Assembly: GCA_014879765.1 (NCBI GenBank)
Contig: JACSRL010000529.1
Location: 1-8,058, forward strand
Direction of reading: 5' to 3'
Source of the DNA: Anaerolinea sp.
Lineage (GTDB): Bacteria; Chloroflexota; Anaerolineae; JAAEKA01
Length of the DNA stretch: 8,058 nucleotides
Shown: one piece after another, positions 1 through 5,793 of the stretch
How positions within the stretch are numbered: position 1 is the first letter of the stretch
Layout of the letters: every line of letters begins with the position of its first letter
The notes under the pieces: model-generated
Told to the model about the DNA's origin: nothing
The model's database searches: none
What the model saw: the letters and a program-made list of their open reading frames with translations, nothing else
Translations under genes and position numbers: made by a program

Positions 1-446
1 GTGCGCCGGACCGCGCCGGCCAGCACGTCGGCGATGAACAGGCCGTGGTCGCCCGCGGCGTTGGCCTCTTCTACCGTGCGACACTCCAGCCAGGCCACAG
101 CATCTTGCAGCAGCGGCGATCCGGTGGCAGGCCCATCCTCGAAGGGGTGACCGGCGAACTGCTGGTCGACCGCGGGCGTGTACTTGAAGAAGGCTGCGGC
201 CAGCGCCTTCTGCTCCTCGCCGAGCACGTTGAGGGCAAACGTACCCTGCGCGTGCAGCACCGGGTAGATGTGGCTCTCCTTGCGCACACCCACCGCGACC
301 CGCCGCGGCCGCAGGCTGGCCTGTATGACCAGGGTGATGGTGGCGGCATGGACGGCCGCGCCCTGGCCGCTGGTCAGAACATACAGCCCACAGGTCAGGC
401 TGTGCAGGGCTGCGCGGATGCCGGCGATTTGTTGGCGATCGTTCAT
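1..446 (-). CDS. Flavin reductase-like domain protein (FMN-binding split barrel), C-terminus outside window
   Basis: Reading leftward from an ATG at 446, the frame is open for 148 codons to the window edge, so the C-terminus is missing. The protein resembles the flavin reductase-like family (split-barrel FMN binders that reduce flavin with NAD(P)H or pair with a monooxygenase). Visible family features in order are an N-terminal strand with LTCGLYVLTS, a strand ending SLRPRRVAVGVRKESH (typical 'PP-VAV---K-SH' flavin-contact region), FALNVLGEEQKALAAAFF (the 'F-(V/L)N-L---Q--LA--F' motif), and GSPLLQDAVAWLECRTVE followed by GDHGLFIADV (the 'G-P-L--A-AWLEC--------GDH-LF-G-V' block). The product is probably cytoplasmic. 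No partner oxygenase is visible, so the substrate is unknown. The start has only a weak ribosome binding site. An extended -10 promoter lies about 85 bases upstream. Family assignment is firm, specific function is not. Confidence 0.85.
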   Translation of the reverse strand, partial: MNDRQQIAGIRAALHSLTCGLYVLTSGQGAAVHAATITLVIQASLRPRRVAVGVRKESHIYPVLHAQGTFALNVLGEEQKALAAAFFKYTPAVDQQFAGHPFEDGPATGSPLLQDAVAWLECRTVEEANAAGDHGLFIADVLAGAVRR

Positions 447-477
447 GGATGGTGTCTTCGGTCAGGAGTGGCTGGTC

Positions 478-508
478 GCTTCGGGCGGCGCAAGACGCCG
501 CCGGAAGC
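478..508 (-). repeat. Leader stem-loop ahead of the flavin reductase gene
   Basis: An almost perfect hairpin: arms 478-490 and 496-508 pair over 12 base pairs with a single G/G mismatch (483/503) around a 5-base loop. It lies between the predicted transcription start (about 525) and the start codon at 446. There is no T-run after it on the minus strand, so it is not an ordinary intrinsic terminator. It may be an mRNA-stabilising or regulatory leader element; the role is unknown. Confidence 0.5.
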
Positions 509-531
509 CTTTGCCTGCGAACAGCAGGTGC

Positions 532-540
532 ATTATACCA
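532..540 (-). promoter_or_regulatory. Extended -10 promoter for the flavin reductase gene
   Basis: Read on the minus strand, 540-532 is TGGTATAAT: a perfect TATAAT with the TGn extension. No good -35 is seen at 17 bases, as is usual for extended -10 promoters. The predicted start of transcription is near 525, giving a leader of about 80 bases. Confidence 0.7.
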
Positions 541-579
541 CAGGAGGCGCGGCGCAATCGAAACCGCCGCCTGGCTGCT

Positions 580-588
580 TGTGGAAAA
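580..588 (-). promoter_or_regulatory. DnaA box (inverted)
   Basis: TGTGGAAAA on the plus strand is the exact inverse of TTTTCCACA. It lies about 40 bases upstream of the flavin reductase -10 element, so bound DnaA could also affect that promoter. Confidence 0.6.
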
Positions 589-686
589 CCCCAGCGCCGC
601 GGCCGGGCCGAGCGCCTATATCTAGTGGTGCGTCGGGCCGATCCCCCAATCGAGCGTTGTCCCCTGTCCGCGGCAGACGCAAAGAA

Positions 687-710
687 GCGCCGGTTTTCCA
701 CAACCGGCGC
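687..710 (-). terminator. Likely rho-independent terminator of dnaA, with a DnaA box in its loop
   Basis: A perfect 9-base-pair inverted repeat (GCGCCGGTT at 687-695, AACCGGCGC at 702-710) surrounds a 6-base loop. In the minus-strand transcript of dnaA the stem is followed by TTCTTT (686-681), a short U-rich tail. It sits about 60 bases after the dnaA stop codon. The DnaA box 694-702 covers the loop and the edges of both arms. Confidence 0.65.
694..702 (+). promoter_or_regulatory. DnaA box
   Basis: Exact TTTTCCACA, first of the three helically phased forward boxes, in the loop of the dnaA terminator hairpin. Confidence 0.6.
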
Positions 711-713
711 GGC

Positions 714-722
714 TTTTCCACT
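714..722 (+). promoter_or_regulatory. DnaA box, one mismatch
   Basis: TTTTCCACT, starting 20 bases after the preceding box. The last base differs from the consensus, so it may be a weaker site. Confidence 0.45.
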
Positions 723-734
723 GATTTCATCGGG

Positions 735-743
735 TTTTCCACA
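735..743 (+). promoter_or_regulatory. DnaA box
   Basis: Exact TTTTCCACA, starting 21 bases after the preceding box and 25 bases beyond the dnaA stop codon. Confidence 0.6.
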
Positions 744-767
744 GTTTGCGGGGCTGTAATGTTCCCC

Positions 768-2204
768 TCAGACCCTCACCCGCTCCAACACTGGCTGGGG
801 GGCAACGATGCGGGAGCGCAGGCTTTCCACCGCGCTTTGCACTCCGTCGTCGCTCTGCACCAGCCCTTCGATCTTCTCGACGCTGTGCATCACCGTGGCG
901 TGATCCCGCCCGCCGAAGAGCGCGCCGATGTTGGCAAAGGAGAGATCCAACTCGCTGCGCAGCAGATACATGGCCACCTGGCGAGCCTGGGCGATCTCCC
1001 GCTTGCGGCTGGGGCTGATCAAATCGTCCAGACCGATCTCGAAATAGCGTCCCACCAGCGTCAGCACCTCGTCCGGCGACAGTTGCGCCTTGAGCGGCAC
1101 CATGTCGGCCAGAATCGTCTCGATGCGCTCGGCGGTCAGGTGGACGCCGCTCAGGCTGGCGTGGGCCAGCACCTTGGTCAACGCCCCCTCCAGCTCGCGG
1201 ATGTTGGTGGTCACCAGCCCGGCGATGCGCTCCAGCAGAGCGTTGGAAAGTATGACGCCGTGGGAAACGCACTTGGCCTCCAGGATTGCCCGCCGCGTCT
1301 CCAGGTCAGGCGCCTGGATGTCGGTGATCAACCCCCACTCGAAGCGGGAGCGCAGCCGGTTTTCCAGCGTCGCCATGGCCTTGGGCGGCCGATCGCAGGC
1401 CAGCACCACCTGCCGGCCGGCCTCGTGCAGGGCGTTGAAGGTGTGAAAGAGCTCTTCCTGGGTGCTGGGCTTGCCCGCCAGAAACTGCACATCGTCCACC
1501 AGCAGCACATCGCTGGTGCGGTATTTGGCGCGAAACTGCTCCTGGGTGTTGGTGCGGATGGCCGTCACCAGCTCGTTGGTGAACATCTCGCAGGAGACGT
1601 AGACCGCCTTGTGGCCATTCTGGCGGCAGCGGTGGGCGATGGCGTGCATCAGATGCGTCTTGCCCAGGCCGACGCCGCTGTAGATGAAGAGCGGATTGTA
1701 GCGGCCCCCCGGCCGGTCGCCCACGGCCATCGAGGCGGCATGGGCCAACAGGTTGTTGGAGCCGACGATGAAGGTGTCGAAGGTGTAGGCGGCCACCAGC
1801 GGCAGCCCCTGGTCGGTGCTGTGGCCGTTGAGCGACGCGGCCGCCAGCCCAGGCTCGGCCGTCAGCGTTGCCTCCAGCAGCGGCGCCGGCGCCGGCTGCT
1901 CCGCCTCGCGCAGCGGGTAGGGCTGGACGCTGTACTTGATCTCGACCTCGCGCTGAAAGATGTGGCGCAGCGTGTTCTTGACCACCCGGTTCAGCCGCAG
2001 ATCGAGCCAATCCTTGACAAAGCCGTTGGGAACGGCGATCAAAAAGGCGCCGTCCTCGTAGGCCATGAAGCGGGTGGGGTGCAGATACATCTCATAGATG
2101 TCTGGTGTCACCTGAAGCTGAAGCTCGCCGAGAGCTGCTTGCCAGGCCTTCTGCGGACTGATCAGGGGCGCGTCGAATGAAGTTGGTGTGGTTGCCAAGG
2201 ACAT
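768..2204 (-). CDS. dnaA: Chromosomal replication initiator protein DnaA
   Basis: Complete 478-residue DnaA, the AAA+ ATPase that binds DnaA boxes, melts oriC and recruits the replicative helicase. Domain I (about 15-92) includes the WQAALGELQLQ and VPNGFVKDWL segments. A short, poorly conserved linker, domain II, runs from 93 to 135. Domain III starts at YTFDTFIVGSNN (140-151). It has Walker A GVGLGKTH (177-184), Walker B VLLVDD (233-238), the arginine-finger region SRFEWGL (286-292) and sensor II NIRELEGAL (334-342). Domain IV carries the DNA-binding signature IGALFGGRDHATVMHS (426-441); the Thr after His in the E. coli motif is Ala here. I chose ATG 2204 because GAGGTG lies 6 bases upstream. 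An in-frame GTG at 2213 would add three residues but would place the start inside that site. No dnaN follows; the 3' side holds the DnaA-box cluster instead. Confidence 0.97.
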   Translation of the reverse strand: MSLATTPTSFDAPLISPQKAWQAALGELQLQVTPDIYEMYLHPTRFMAYEDGAFLIAVPNGFVKDWLDLRLNRVVKNTLRHIFQREVEIKYSVQPYPLREAEQPAPAPLLEATLTAEPGLAAASLNGHSTDQGLPLVAAYTFDTFIVGSNNLLAHAASMAVGDRPGGRYNPLFIYSGVGLGKTHLMHAIAHRCRQNGHKAVYVSCEMFTNELVTAIRTNTQEQFRAKYRTSDVLLVDDVQFLAGKPSTQEELFHTFNALHEAGRQVVLACDRPPKAMATLENRLRSRFEWGLITDIQAPDLETRRAILEAKCVSHGVILSNALLERIAGLVTTNIRELEGALTKVLAHASLSGVHLTAERIETILADMVPLKAQLSPDEVLTLVGRYFEIGLDDLISPSRKREIAQARQVAMYLLRSELDLSFANIGALFGGRDHATVMHSVEKIEGLVQSDDGVQSAVESLRSRIVAPQPVLERVRV

Positions 2205-2535
2205 TTGGGACACCTCAACAGGATCAGAAAACGTCGCGTGTCACCGACTCGGCTGCAAGATGCATCCGGGGAGAACCTGAGTCGTTGATCTGTTTTCCTG
2301 CCCTACGGGCGAAAAAAGTTTTGATCGCCTGGGCGCCGGCGGCGGCCGAGGAGGAAGGGGTGAAAAACCAGCCTGGACTGCTCGATGTTTCGATGAAGCT
2401 GCAATGATCGCGCCAGTCCAACTGATGCGTGGGCGGGCCAGCATGTCGTTGAAGACGAAGCCGATCTGCGCCGGGACGGCGGCTGATGCTGCGATGCTGG
2501 GCGAGGTTTACGGCCCACAATCCTGCCTGCGATCT
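2205..2535 (-). other. Long dnaA leader, no gene recognised
   Basis: This stretch between the predicted transcription start and the dnaA ATG has no convincing reading frame: the open frames overlap each other and lack ribosome binding sites or recognisable products. It contains a T6 tract (2316-2311 on the minus strand) followed by a small hairpin (GCCC/GGGC around 2300-2310). No DnaA box was found, so classical autoregulation by upstream boxes is not evident. Confidence 0.4.
2211..2216 (-). promoter_or_regulatory. Ribosome binding site deciding the dnaA start
   Basis: GAGGTG on the minus strand, 6 bases before ATG 2204. It overlaps the alternative GTG codon at 2213, which argues for the ATG start. 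Confidence 0.65.
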
Positions 2536-2541
2536 GGCATG

Positions 2542-2570
2542 ATTGTATGTGCAAGGCCCGTTGGCGTCAA
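2542..2570 (-). promoter_or_regulatory. Probable dnaA promoter
   Basis: On the minus strand TTGACG (2570-2565), a 17-base spacer and TACAAT (2547-2542) make a near-consensus sigma70-type promoter pointing at dnaA. Transcription would start near 2535 and leave an untranslated leader of about 330 bases. The -35 box overlaps a perfect 10-base palindrome, GTCAATTGAC (2566-2575). I saw no better promoter closer to the gene. Confidence 0.65.
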
Positions 2571-3014
2571 TTGACCCGGCCCGACGATTCCCTCCCTCCC
2601 CGGCGGGGTTATGGTCAATCCCCCCGAATAGAACGTGTGTCTTACGCGGCATCTAGTGTTCGCGCTTTCACTGAAGCACAAGGCGCTTCGCCTGACTCGG
2701 CATAAAAACGCGCTTATGGTTGACTCTTTGCCCCCCGACTATCACAGATATTTTAAGGTTGGTCATGGCGCTGGTTTGGCGCAGGGGTAAAACCAACACC
2801 TGGATGTAGCTGTTCTTTGCCGGAAAACTACTAGATGTGGGGTTATTGGCGCGAAAAGTGTCGCCAGAGTTTTCCCACATATCCCAACCAGGAACCGCTC
2901 TGCCCCAGGTCTGGCAATCGCTCTCGCAGGGTGGAAACAGCAGGCTCGGTCGGCCCCTGCCGGGGCGCTGCGCAAAGACCGGCCCGAGCGGCGGCAAGTC
3001 ACGGCAGGGGGCGC
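2571..3014. other. Intergenic stretch without a recognisable gene
   Basis: About 440 bases between the dnaA promoter and the end of the zinc-ribbon gene. Base composition is locally more AT-rich (for example around 2740-2760 and 2825-2845) than in the neighbouring genes. Open frames here (such as 2668-2997 minus) have no ribosome binding site and no family resemblance. I looked for tRNA, tmRNA, RNase P and signal recognition particle RNA motifs and saw none. A composite hairpin lies at 2944-2989. Confidence 0.4.
2944..2989 (-). repeat. Composite stem-loop after the zinc-ribbon gene
   Basis: Outer arms GCTCGG (2944-2949) and CCGAGC (2984-2989) enclose an inner hairpin GCCCC-TGCC-GGGGC (2953-2966). 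It lies 26 bases beyond the stop codon of the zinc-ribbon gene, where a terminator would be expected, but there is no clear U-run. It may define a transcript end or only stabilise it. Confidence 0.3.
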
Positions 3015-3185
3015 TCAGCCGTTTTCCTCGTCCTCTTTCTTGCCCAGCTTGCCCTTCAGCCGGTCCAGCAGGGAGGGCTTGGCGGGCGCGGGCGGGGTAG
3101 TTGGGCGCGGCTTGAAGCGCTGGCCACAGCGCGTGCAGCGCTCGGCATCAGCCGGCAGTTTTTGGCCGCAGGTATAGCATTCCAT
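3015..3185 (-). CDS. Small zinc-ribbon protein, 56 residues
   Basis: A 56-codon gene that starts at ATG 3185 with AAGGAG 6 bases upstream. The N-terminus has two CxxC knuckles, CYTC (residues 3-6) and CTRC (17-20), the pattern of a four-cysteine zinc ribbon. Then come a Pro/Ala/Lys linker (26-37) and a charged C-terminal tail (LLDRLKGKLGKKEDEENG) that looks helical or disordered. The AAGGAG follows directly on the stop codon of the upstream deacylase gene (12 bases between genes), so the two are probably translated from one message. No specific function can be given. Such short ribbons can bind nucleic acid or protein partners, but this is only inferred from the fold. Confidence 0.8.
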   Translation of the reverse strand: MECYTCGQKLPADAERCTRCGQRFKPRPTTPPAPAKPSLLDRLKGKLGKKEDEENG

Positions 3186-3191
3186 GGGGGG

Positions 3192-3197
3192 CTCCTT
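3192..3197 (-). promoter_or_regulatory. Ribosome binding site of the zinc-ribbon gene
   Basis: AAGGAG on the minus strand, 6 bases before ATG 3185 and directly after the TGA of the upstream gene (TGA at 3200-3198). This favours coupled translation. Confidence 0.7.
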
Positions 3198-3710
3198 TCA
3201 GGGCGAATCAGCGGCGCCGGCCGGCTGGCGCACATCGACGACCTGGCCGCCGGTGACGCGCAGCAGCTCGTCCGGCGTGATGCGCATCATGGTGTGATGG
3301 TCGCCGCCGCCGCCGTAGACCAGGCTCTGCTCGAAGACGCGATGGTCGATGTAGGTCGGCAGCGGCTGGGGAAAGCCGAAGGGAGGCACGCCGCCGGCGG
3401 GAAAGCCGGTGTGGGCCAACACCTCATCGGCCGGCGCCAGACGGATGCGCTTGCGTCCCACGCCCAGCAGATCGGCCAGCTTGCGCGCGTCGATCTGCGT
3501 GACGCCGTTGGCGATGACCAACAGCGGGCTGCTCTGCTGCTCCGTGCGCACCAGGAAGAGCACTGATTTGACGATCTGCTCAGGCTGGCAGCCCAGGGCC
3601 TGGGCCGCCAGCGGCACGGTAGGCGTCTCCTGCGTCGGTTCAACCAGCACAGCGTCGATGGCGAAGCGTTGGATGTAGTCGGCCAGTCGTGCGCGGTGGG
3701 TGTCTGTCAT
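3198..3710 (-). CDS. YbaK/EbsC-family aminoacyl-tRNA deacylase
   Basis: Complete 170-residue protein of the YbaK/ProRS-editing (INS-like) superfamily. Its members hydrolyse mischarged aminoacyl-tRNA such as Cys-tRNA(Pro) or Ala-tRNA(Pro) in the cytoplasm. Visible family features are QIVKSVLFLV (45-54) with the conserved catalytic-site lysine K48, PLLVIANGVTQIDARKLADLLG (62-83), the glycine-rich loop GFPAGGVPPFG (102-112), and YIDHRVFEQSLVYGGGG (120-136) followed by MRITPDEL (142-149). The length is normal for a free-standing editing protein. ATG 3710 has GGAG 7 bases upstream. The gene is first in an operon with the zinc-ribbon protein and has a near-consensus promoter. Which mischarged tRNA it clears cannot be told from the sequence, so no gene symbol is given. 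Confidence 0.92.
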   Translation of the reverse strand: MTDTHRARLADYIQRFAIDAVLVEPTQETPTVPLAAQALGCQPEQIVKSVLFLVRTEQQSSPLLVIANGVTQIDARKLADLLGVGRKRIRLAPADEVLAHTGFPAGGVPPFGFPQPLPTYIDHRVFEQSLVYGGGGDHHTMMRITPDELLRVTGGQVVDVRQPAGAADSP

Positions 3711-3756
3711 GGGTCATCTCCGGTCAGCGCCCATCGGCGCGGGCGATAGTGCTCTC

Positions 3757-3785
3757 ATTGTAGCCAGGAAAGCGAAAGCTGCCAA
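3757..3785 (-). promoter_or_regulatory. Promoter of the deacylase/zinc-ribbon operon
   Basis: On the minus strand TTGGCA (3785-3780), a 17-base spacer and TACAAT (3762-3757). Predicted start near 3750, about 40 bases before ATG 3710. It diverges from the exoribonuclease promoter. Confidence 0.75.
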
Positions 3786-3815
3786 GTCACCCGCCAGGTC
3801 TGCACTACGCAGGTT

Positions 3816-3841
3816 GGCGGCCTTTGTGGTACACTGCCGCC
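3816..3841. repeat. Dyad flanking the exoribonuclease -10 element
   Basis: GGCGGC (3816-3821) and GCCGCC (3836-3841) form an inverted repeat with a 14-base centre that contains the extended -10. This could be an operator, but six-base GC-only arms are not rare in DNA of this composition. Confidence 0.3.
3827..3835 (+). promoter_or_regulatory. Extended -10 promoter of the exoribonuclease gene
   Basis: TGGTACACT is a TGn-extended -10. The usual -35 position (about 3807-3812) does not resemble the consensus. Transcription would start near 3842 and give a leader of about 55 bases. Confidence 0.55.
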
Positions 3842-3862
3842 GGCAAATGGCCGTTCTTGCCG
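3841..3862 (+). repeat. Hairpin at the 5' end of the exoribonuclease message
   Basis: CGGCAA (3841-3846) and TTGCCG (3857-3862) pair around a 10-base loop, starting at the predicted transcription start. It could be a 5'-end stabilising stem. Confidence 0.35.
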
Positions 3863-3897
3863 ATACGAGGACGGCGCGGACGCATTTCTGGAGGCGT

Positions 3898-5712
3898 ATG
3901 ACGAAGAACATCGATCGTGACAGCCTGGTGCTGCACAAGACCAAACCCGCGCTGGTGTTGCACAGCGGCGACAAACTGGAGCTCCTCTTTCAGGATGGCA
4001 AAAAGCTGAGCGTGCGCCCCAAGGATGTGACGGTGCTGCACCCTGGCCCCATCGACTTTGGCGAGCTGAAGCGGCCGGCCGGCGACATGCTGGCCGCCTG
4101 GGAGCTGTTGGAGGGAACGACCACCACCCTGGCCGAGCTGGCCGAGCTGGCTTTCGGCGCCTACACGCCGGCCAGCGCCTGGGCCGCCTGGGAATGGGTG
4201 ATCGATGGGCTCTACTTCTCCGGCGAGCCGCAGGCCATCCACAGCCACAGCCGCGGCCAGGTGGAGAAGGAGCAGCAGAGCCGGGCCAGCCGCGCGGCCG
4301 AGGCCAAGGCCTGGGCCGATTTTCTGGCGCGCGTGCGCCAGCGCCGTTTCGAGCCGGAGGACCGCCGCTACCTGGCCGAGGTCGAGCTGATGGCCTATGG
4401 ACGGCGGGAGAAAAGCCGGGTGCTGGCCGAGCTGGGCCGGGCCCAGACGCCGGAAAGCGCCCACGGCCTGCTGCTGGAGCTGGGCGTCTGGGACCAAACC
4501 GTCGATCCCTATCCCCGGCGGCTGGAGCTGCCCGAACAGTCGCCCCAACTGCCGCTGGCTGAGCTGGCGGCCGAAGCGCGGCGCGATCTGACCCACCTGC
4601 CCGCCTTTGCCATCGATGACCAGGGAACCGCCGACCCCGACGACGCGGTCAGCATTGATGGCGACCGGCTGTGGGTACACGTGGCCGACGTGGCCGCGTT
4701 GGCGCCGGTCAACAGCGCGGCCGACCTGGAGGCGCGGGCGCGGGGCGCCAACCTCTACCTGCCCGAAGGGGTGGTCGCCATGCTGCCCGACCAGGCCACC
4801 GCCCAGCTTGCGCTGGGGCTGAACGCCGTTTCGCCCGCGCTCTCCTTTGGCCTGCGCATCGACCCGACGGGCGACGCGGTCGATCTGGAGATCACGCCCA
4901 GTTGGGTGCGCGTGCAGCGTCTGACCTACCAGGAGGCCGAGGAGCGGCTCGGGGAGGAGCCGCTGGCCACGCTTCACGCCTGGGCCAACAGCCACGCGGC
5001 CAGGCGCCGCCGGCAGGGCGCGATCTCCCTTGAGCTGCCTGAGGTGCGCATCAAGGCGGCCGATGGCCGTGTGGCCATCACGCCGCTGCCCGCGCTGCGC
5101 AGCCGGGATATGGTCGCCGAGCTGATGCTGATGGCCGGCGCGGCCGTGGCGCAGATGGCCAGCCAGCGCGGCCTGGCCCTGCCCTATGCCGTGCAGGAGC
5201 CGGGCGAGCCCATGCCGCCGCCGCAGAGCCTGTCCGAGATGTTCGCCGGCCGGCGGCGCCTGCGTCCCAGCCAGTCCAGCGCCCACCCCGGCCCCCATGC
5301 CGGCCTGGGGCTGCCGGCCTATGTGCGCGTCACCAGCCCGCTGCGCCGCTATCTGGATCTGGTCGCGCATCAGCAGTTGCGGGCCATGCTGGCCGGCCAG
5401 CCAGCATTGGACGAGGCCGAGCTGCTGGAGCGGATCGGCGCGGCCGAGGCTGTGAGCGGCGCGGTGCGGCGCGCCGAGCAGCTTGCCCGCCAGCACTGGA
5501 CCATCGTCTATCTGCAACAGCAACAGCCGGCCTGGCGCGGCGAGGGTGTGATCGTGGAAAAGATGGGCCTGCGCGCTACCCTGCTCATCCCCGAGCTGGC
5601 CTGGGAAACGCGCATCCATCTGCGCGAGGAGCTGCCGCTGGACAGCGTGGTACACCTGAGCTGCAGCGGCGCCAACCTGGCGCTGCTGGATGCACATTTC
5701 AGAGTCGGCTAA
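3898..5712 (+). CDS. RNase II/R-family 3'-5' exoribonuclease (RNB domain)
   Basis: Complete 604-residue protein of the RNB family, which degrades single-stranded RNA processively from the 3' end in the cytoplasm. The catalytic block FAIDDQGTADPDDAVSID (237-254) has Asp 240, 246, 248 and 249 with exactly the spacing of E. coli RNase II D201/D207/D209/D210. The second conserved motif is VTSPLRRYLDL (478-488), which holds the arginine that contacts the phosphate. The N-terminus (about 1-110) looks like a small beta domain followed by a helical, winged-helix-like segment, then a charged helix (120-180). This recalls the Deinococcus RNase II type, not the tandem cold-shock domains of E. coli. The C-terminus (about 545-600) fits an S1-like fold. 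The frame is open from 3700, but that part overlaps the divergent gene and both promoters. ATG 3898 has TGGAGG 3 bases upstream. RNase II versus R cannot be settled by eye. Confidence 0.92.
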   Translation: MTKNIDRDSLVLHKTKPALVLHSGDKLELLFQDGKKLSVRPKDVTVLHPGPIDFGELKRPAGDMLAAWELLEGTTTTLAELAELAFGAYTPASAWAAWEWVIDGLYFSGEPQAIHSHSRGQVEKEQQSRASRAAEAKAWADFLARVRQRRFEPEDRRYLAEVELMAYGRREKSRVLAELGRAQTPESAHGLLLELGVWDQTVDPYPRRLELPEQSPQLPLAELAAEARRDLTHLPAFAIDDQGTADPDDAVSIDGDRLWVHVADVAALAPVNSAADLEARARGANLYLPEGVVAMLPDQATAQLALGLNAVSPALSFGLRIDPTGDAVDLEITPSWVRVQRLTYQEAEERLGEEPLATLHAWANSHAARRRRQGAISLELPEVRIKAADGRVAITPLPALRSRDMVAELMLMAGAAVAQMASQRGLALPYAVQEPGEPMPPPQSLSEMFAGRRRLRPSQSSAHPGPHAGLGLPAYVRVTSPLRRYLDLVAHQQLRAMLAGQPALDEAELLERIGAAEAVSGAVRRAEQLARQHWTIVYLQQQQPAWRGEGVIVEKMGLRATLLIPELAWETRIHLREELPLDSVVHLSCSGANLALLDAHFRVG

Positions 5713-5713
5713 C

Positions 5714-5743
5714 TTGAACGGTCGTTTCAGGCTGTGGTATAAT
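5714..5743 (+). promoter_or_regulatory. Promoter of the sugar transferase gene
   Basis: TTGAAC (5714-5719), an 18-base spacer and TATAAT (5738-5743) with a TGG extension (5735-5737). It begins 2 bases after the exoribonuclease stop codon, with no terminator in between. Predicted start near 5750. Confidence 0.85.
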
Positions 5744-5793
5744 CGACGCCCACCTGGCCATGGGCGCTTCTATGGCTGTGAGGTATCGCCAGA

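Larger units (their letters stand above)
570..745. other. oriC: Candidate chromosomal origin (oriC): DnaA-box cluster downstream of dnaA
   Basis: The intergenic stretch after the dnaA stop codon carries three exact TTTTCCACA nonamers: 694-702 and 735-743 on the plus strand and 580-588 as the inverse TGTGGAAAA. A one-mismatch copy (TTTTCCACT) lies at 714-722. All fit or nearly fit the general DnaA-box pattern TTWTNCACA. As far as I recall, TTTTCCACA is also the form described in cyanobacteria. The three forward boxes start 20 and 21 bases apart, so they lie on the same face of the helix. Being next to dnaA supports an origin. Against it, no clearly AT-rich unwinding element is seen between or beside the boxes, and four boxes is a modest number. 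Confidence 0.6.

Noticed and set aside
45..2180. 711-codon open frame on the plus strand across dnaA
   Set aside because: It is antisense to dnaA and the flavin reductase gene and crosses the DnaA-box region. The product is Gln/His/Gly-rich low-complexity text typical of a shadow frame in GC-rich DNA.
2720..2755. TTGACT followed by TATTTT as a plus-strand promoter
   Set aside because: The spacing is 23 bases and no gene lies downstream on that strand.
2870..2880. TTTTCCCACA as a DnaA box
   Set aside because: It has an extra C compared with TTTTCCACA and does not fit TTWTNCACA in any register; isolated from the cluster.
2668..2997. 109-codon minus-strand frame in the non-coding stretch
   Set aside because: No ribosome binding site, no family resemblance, and composition unlike the real genes around it.
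3700..3897. 66-codon N-terminal extension of the exoribonuclease
   Set aside because: It overlaps the start of the divergent deacylase gene and both divergent promoters; the Shine-Dalgarno sequence and the predicted transcription start support ATG 3898.
3805..5697. 630-codon minus-strand frame opposite the exoribonuclease
   Set aside because: Antisense shadow with His/Gln/Gly-rich composition; the opposite strand encodes a protein with intact catalytic motifs.
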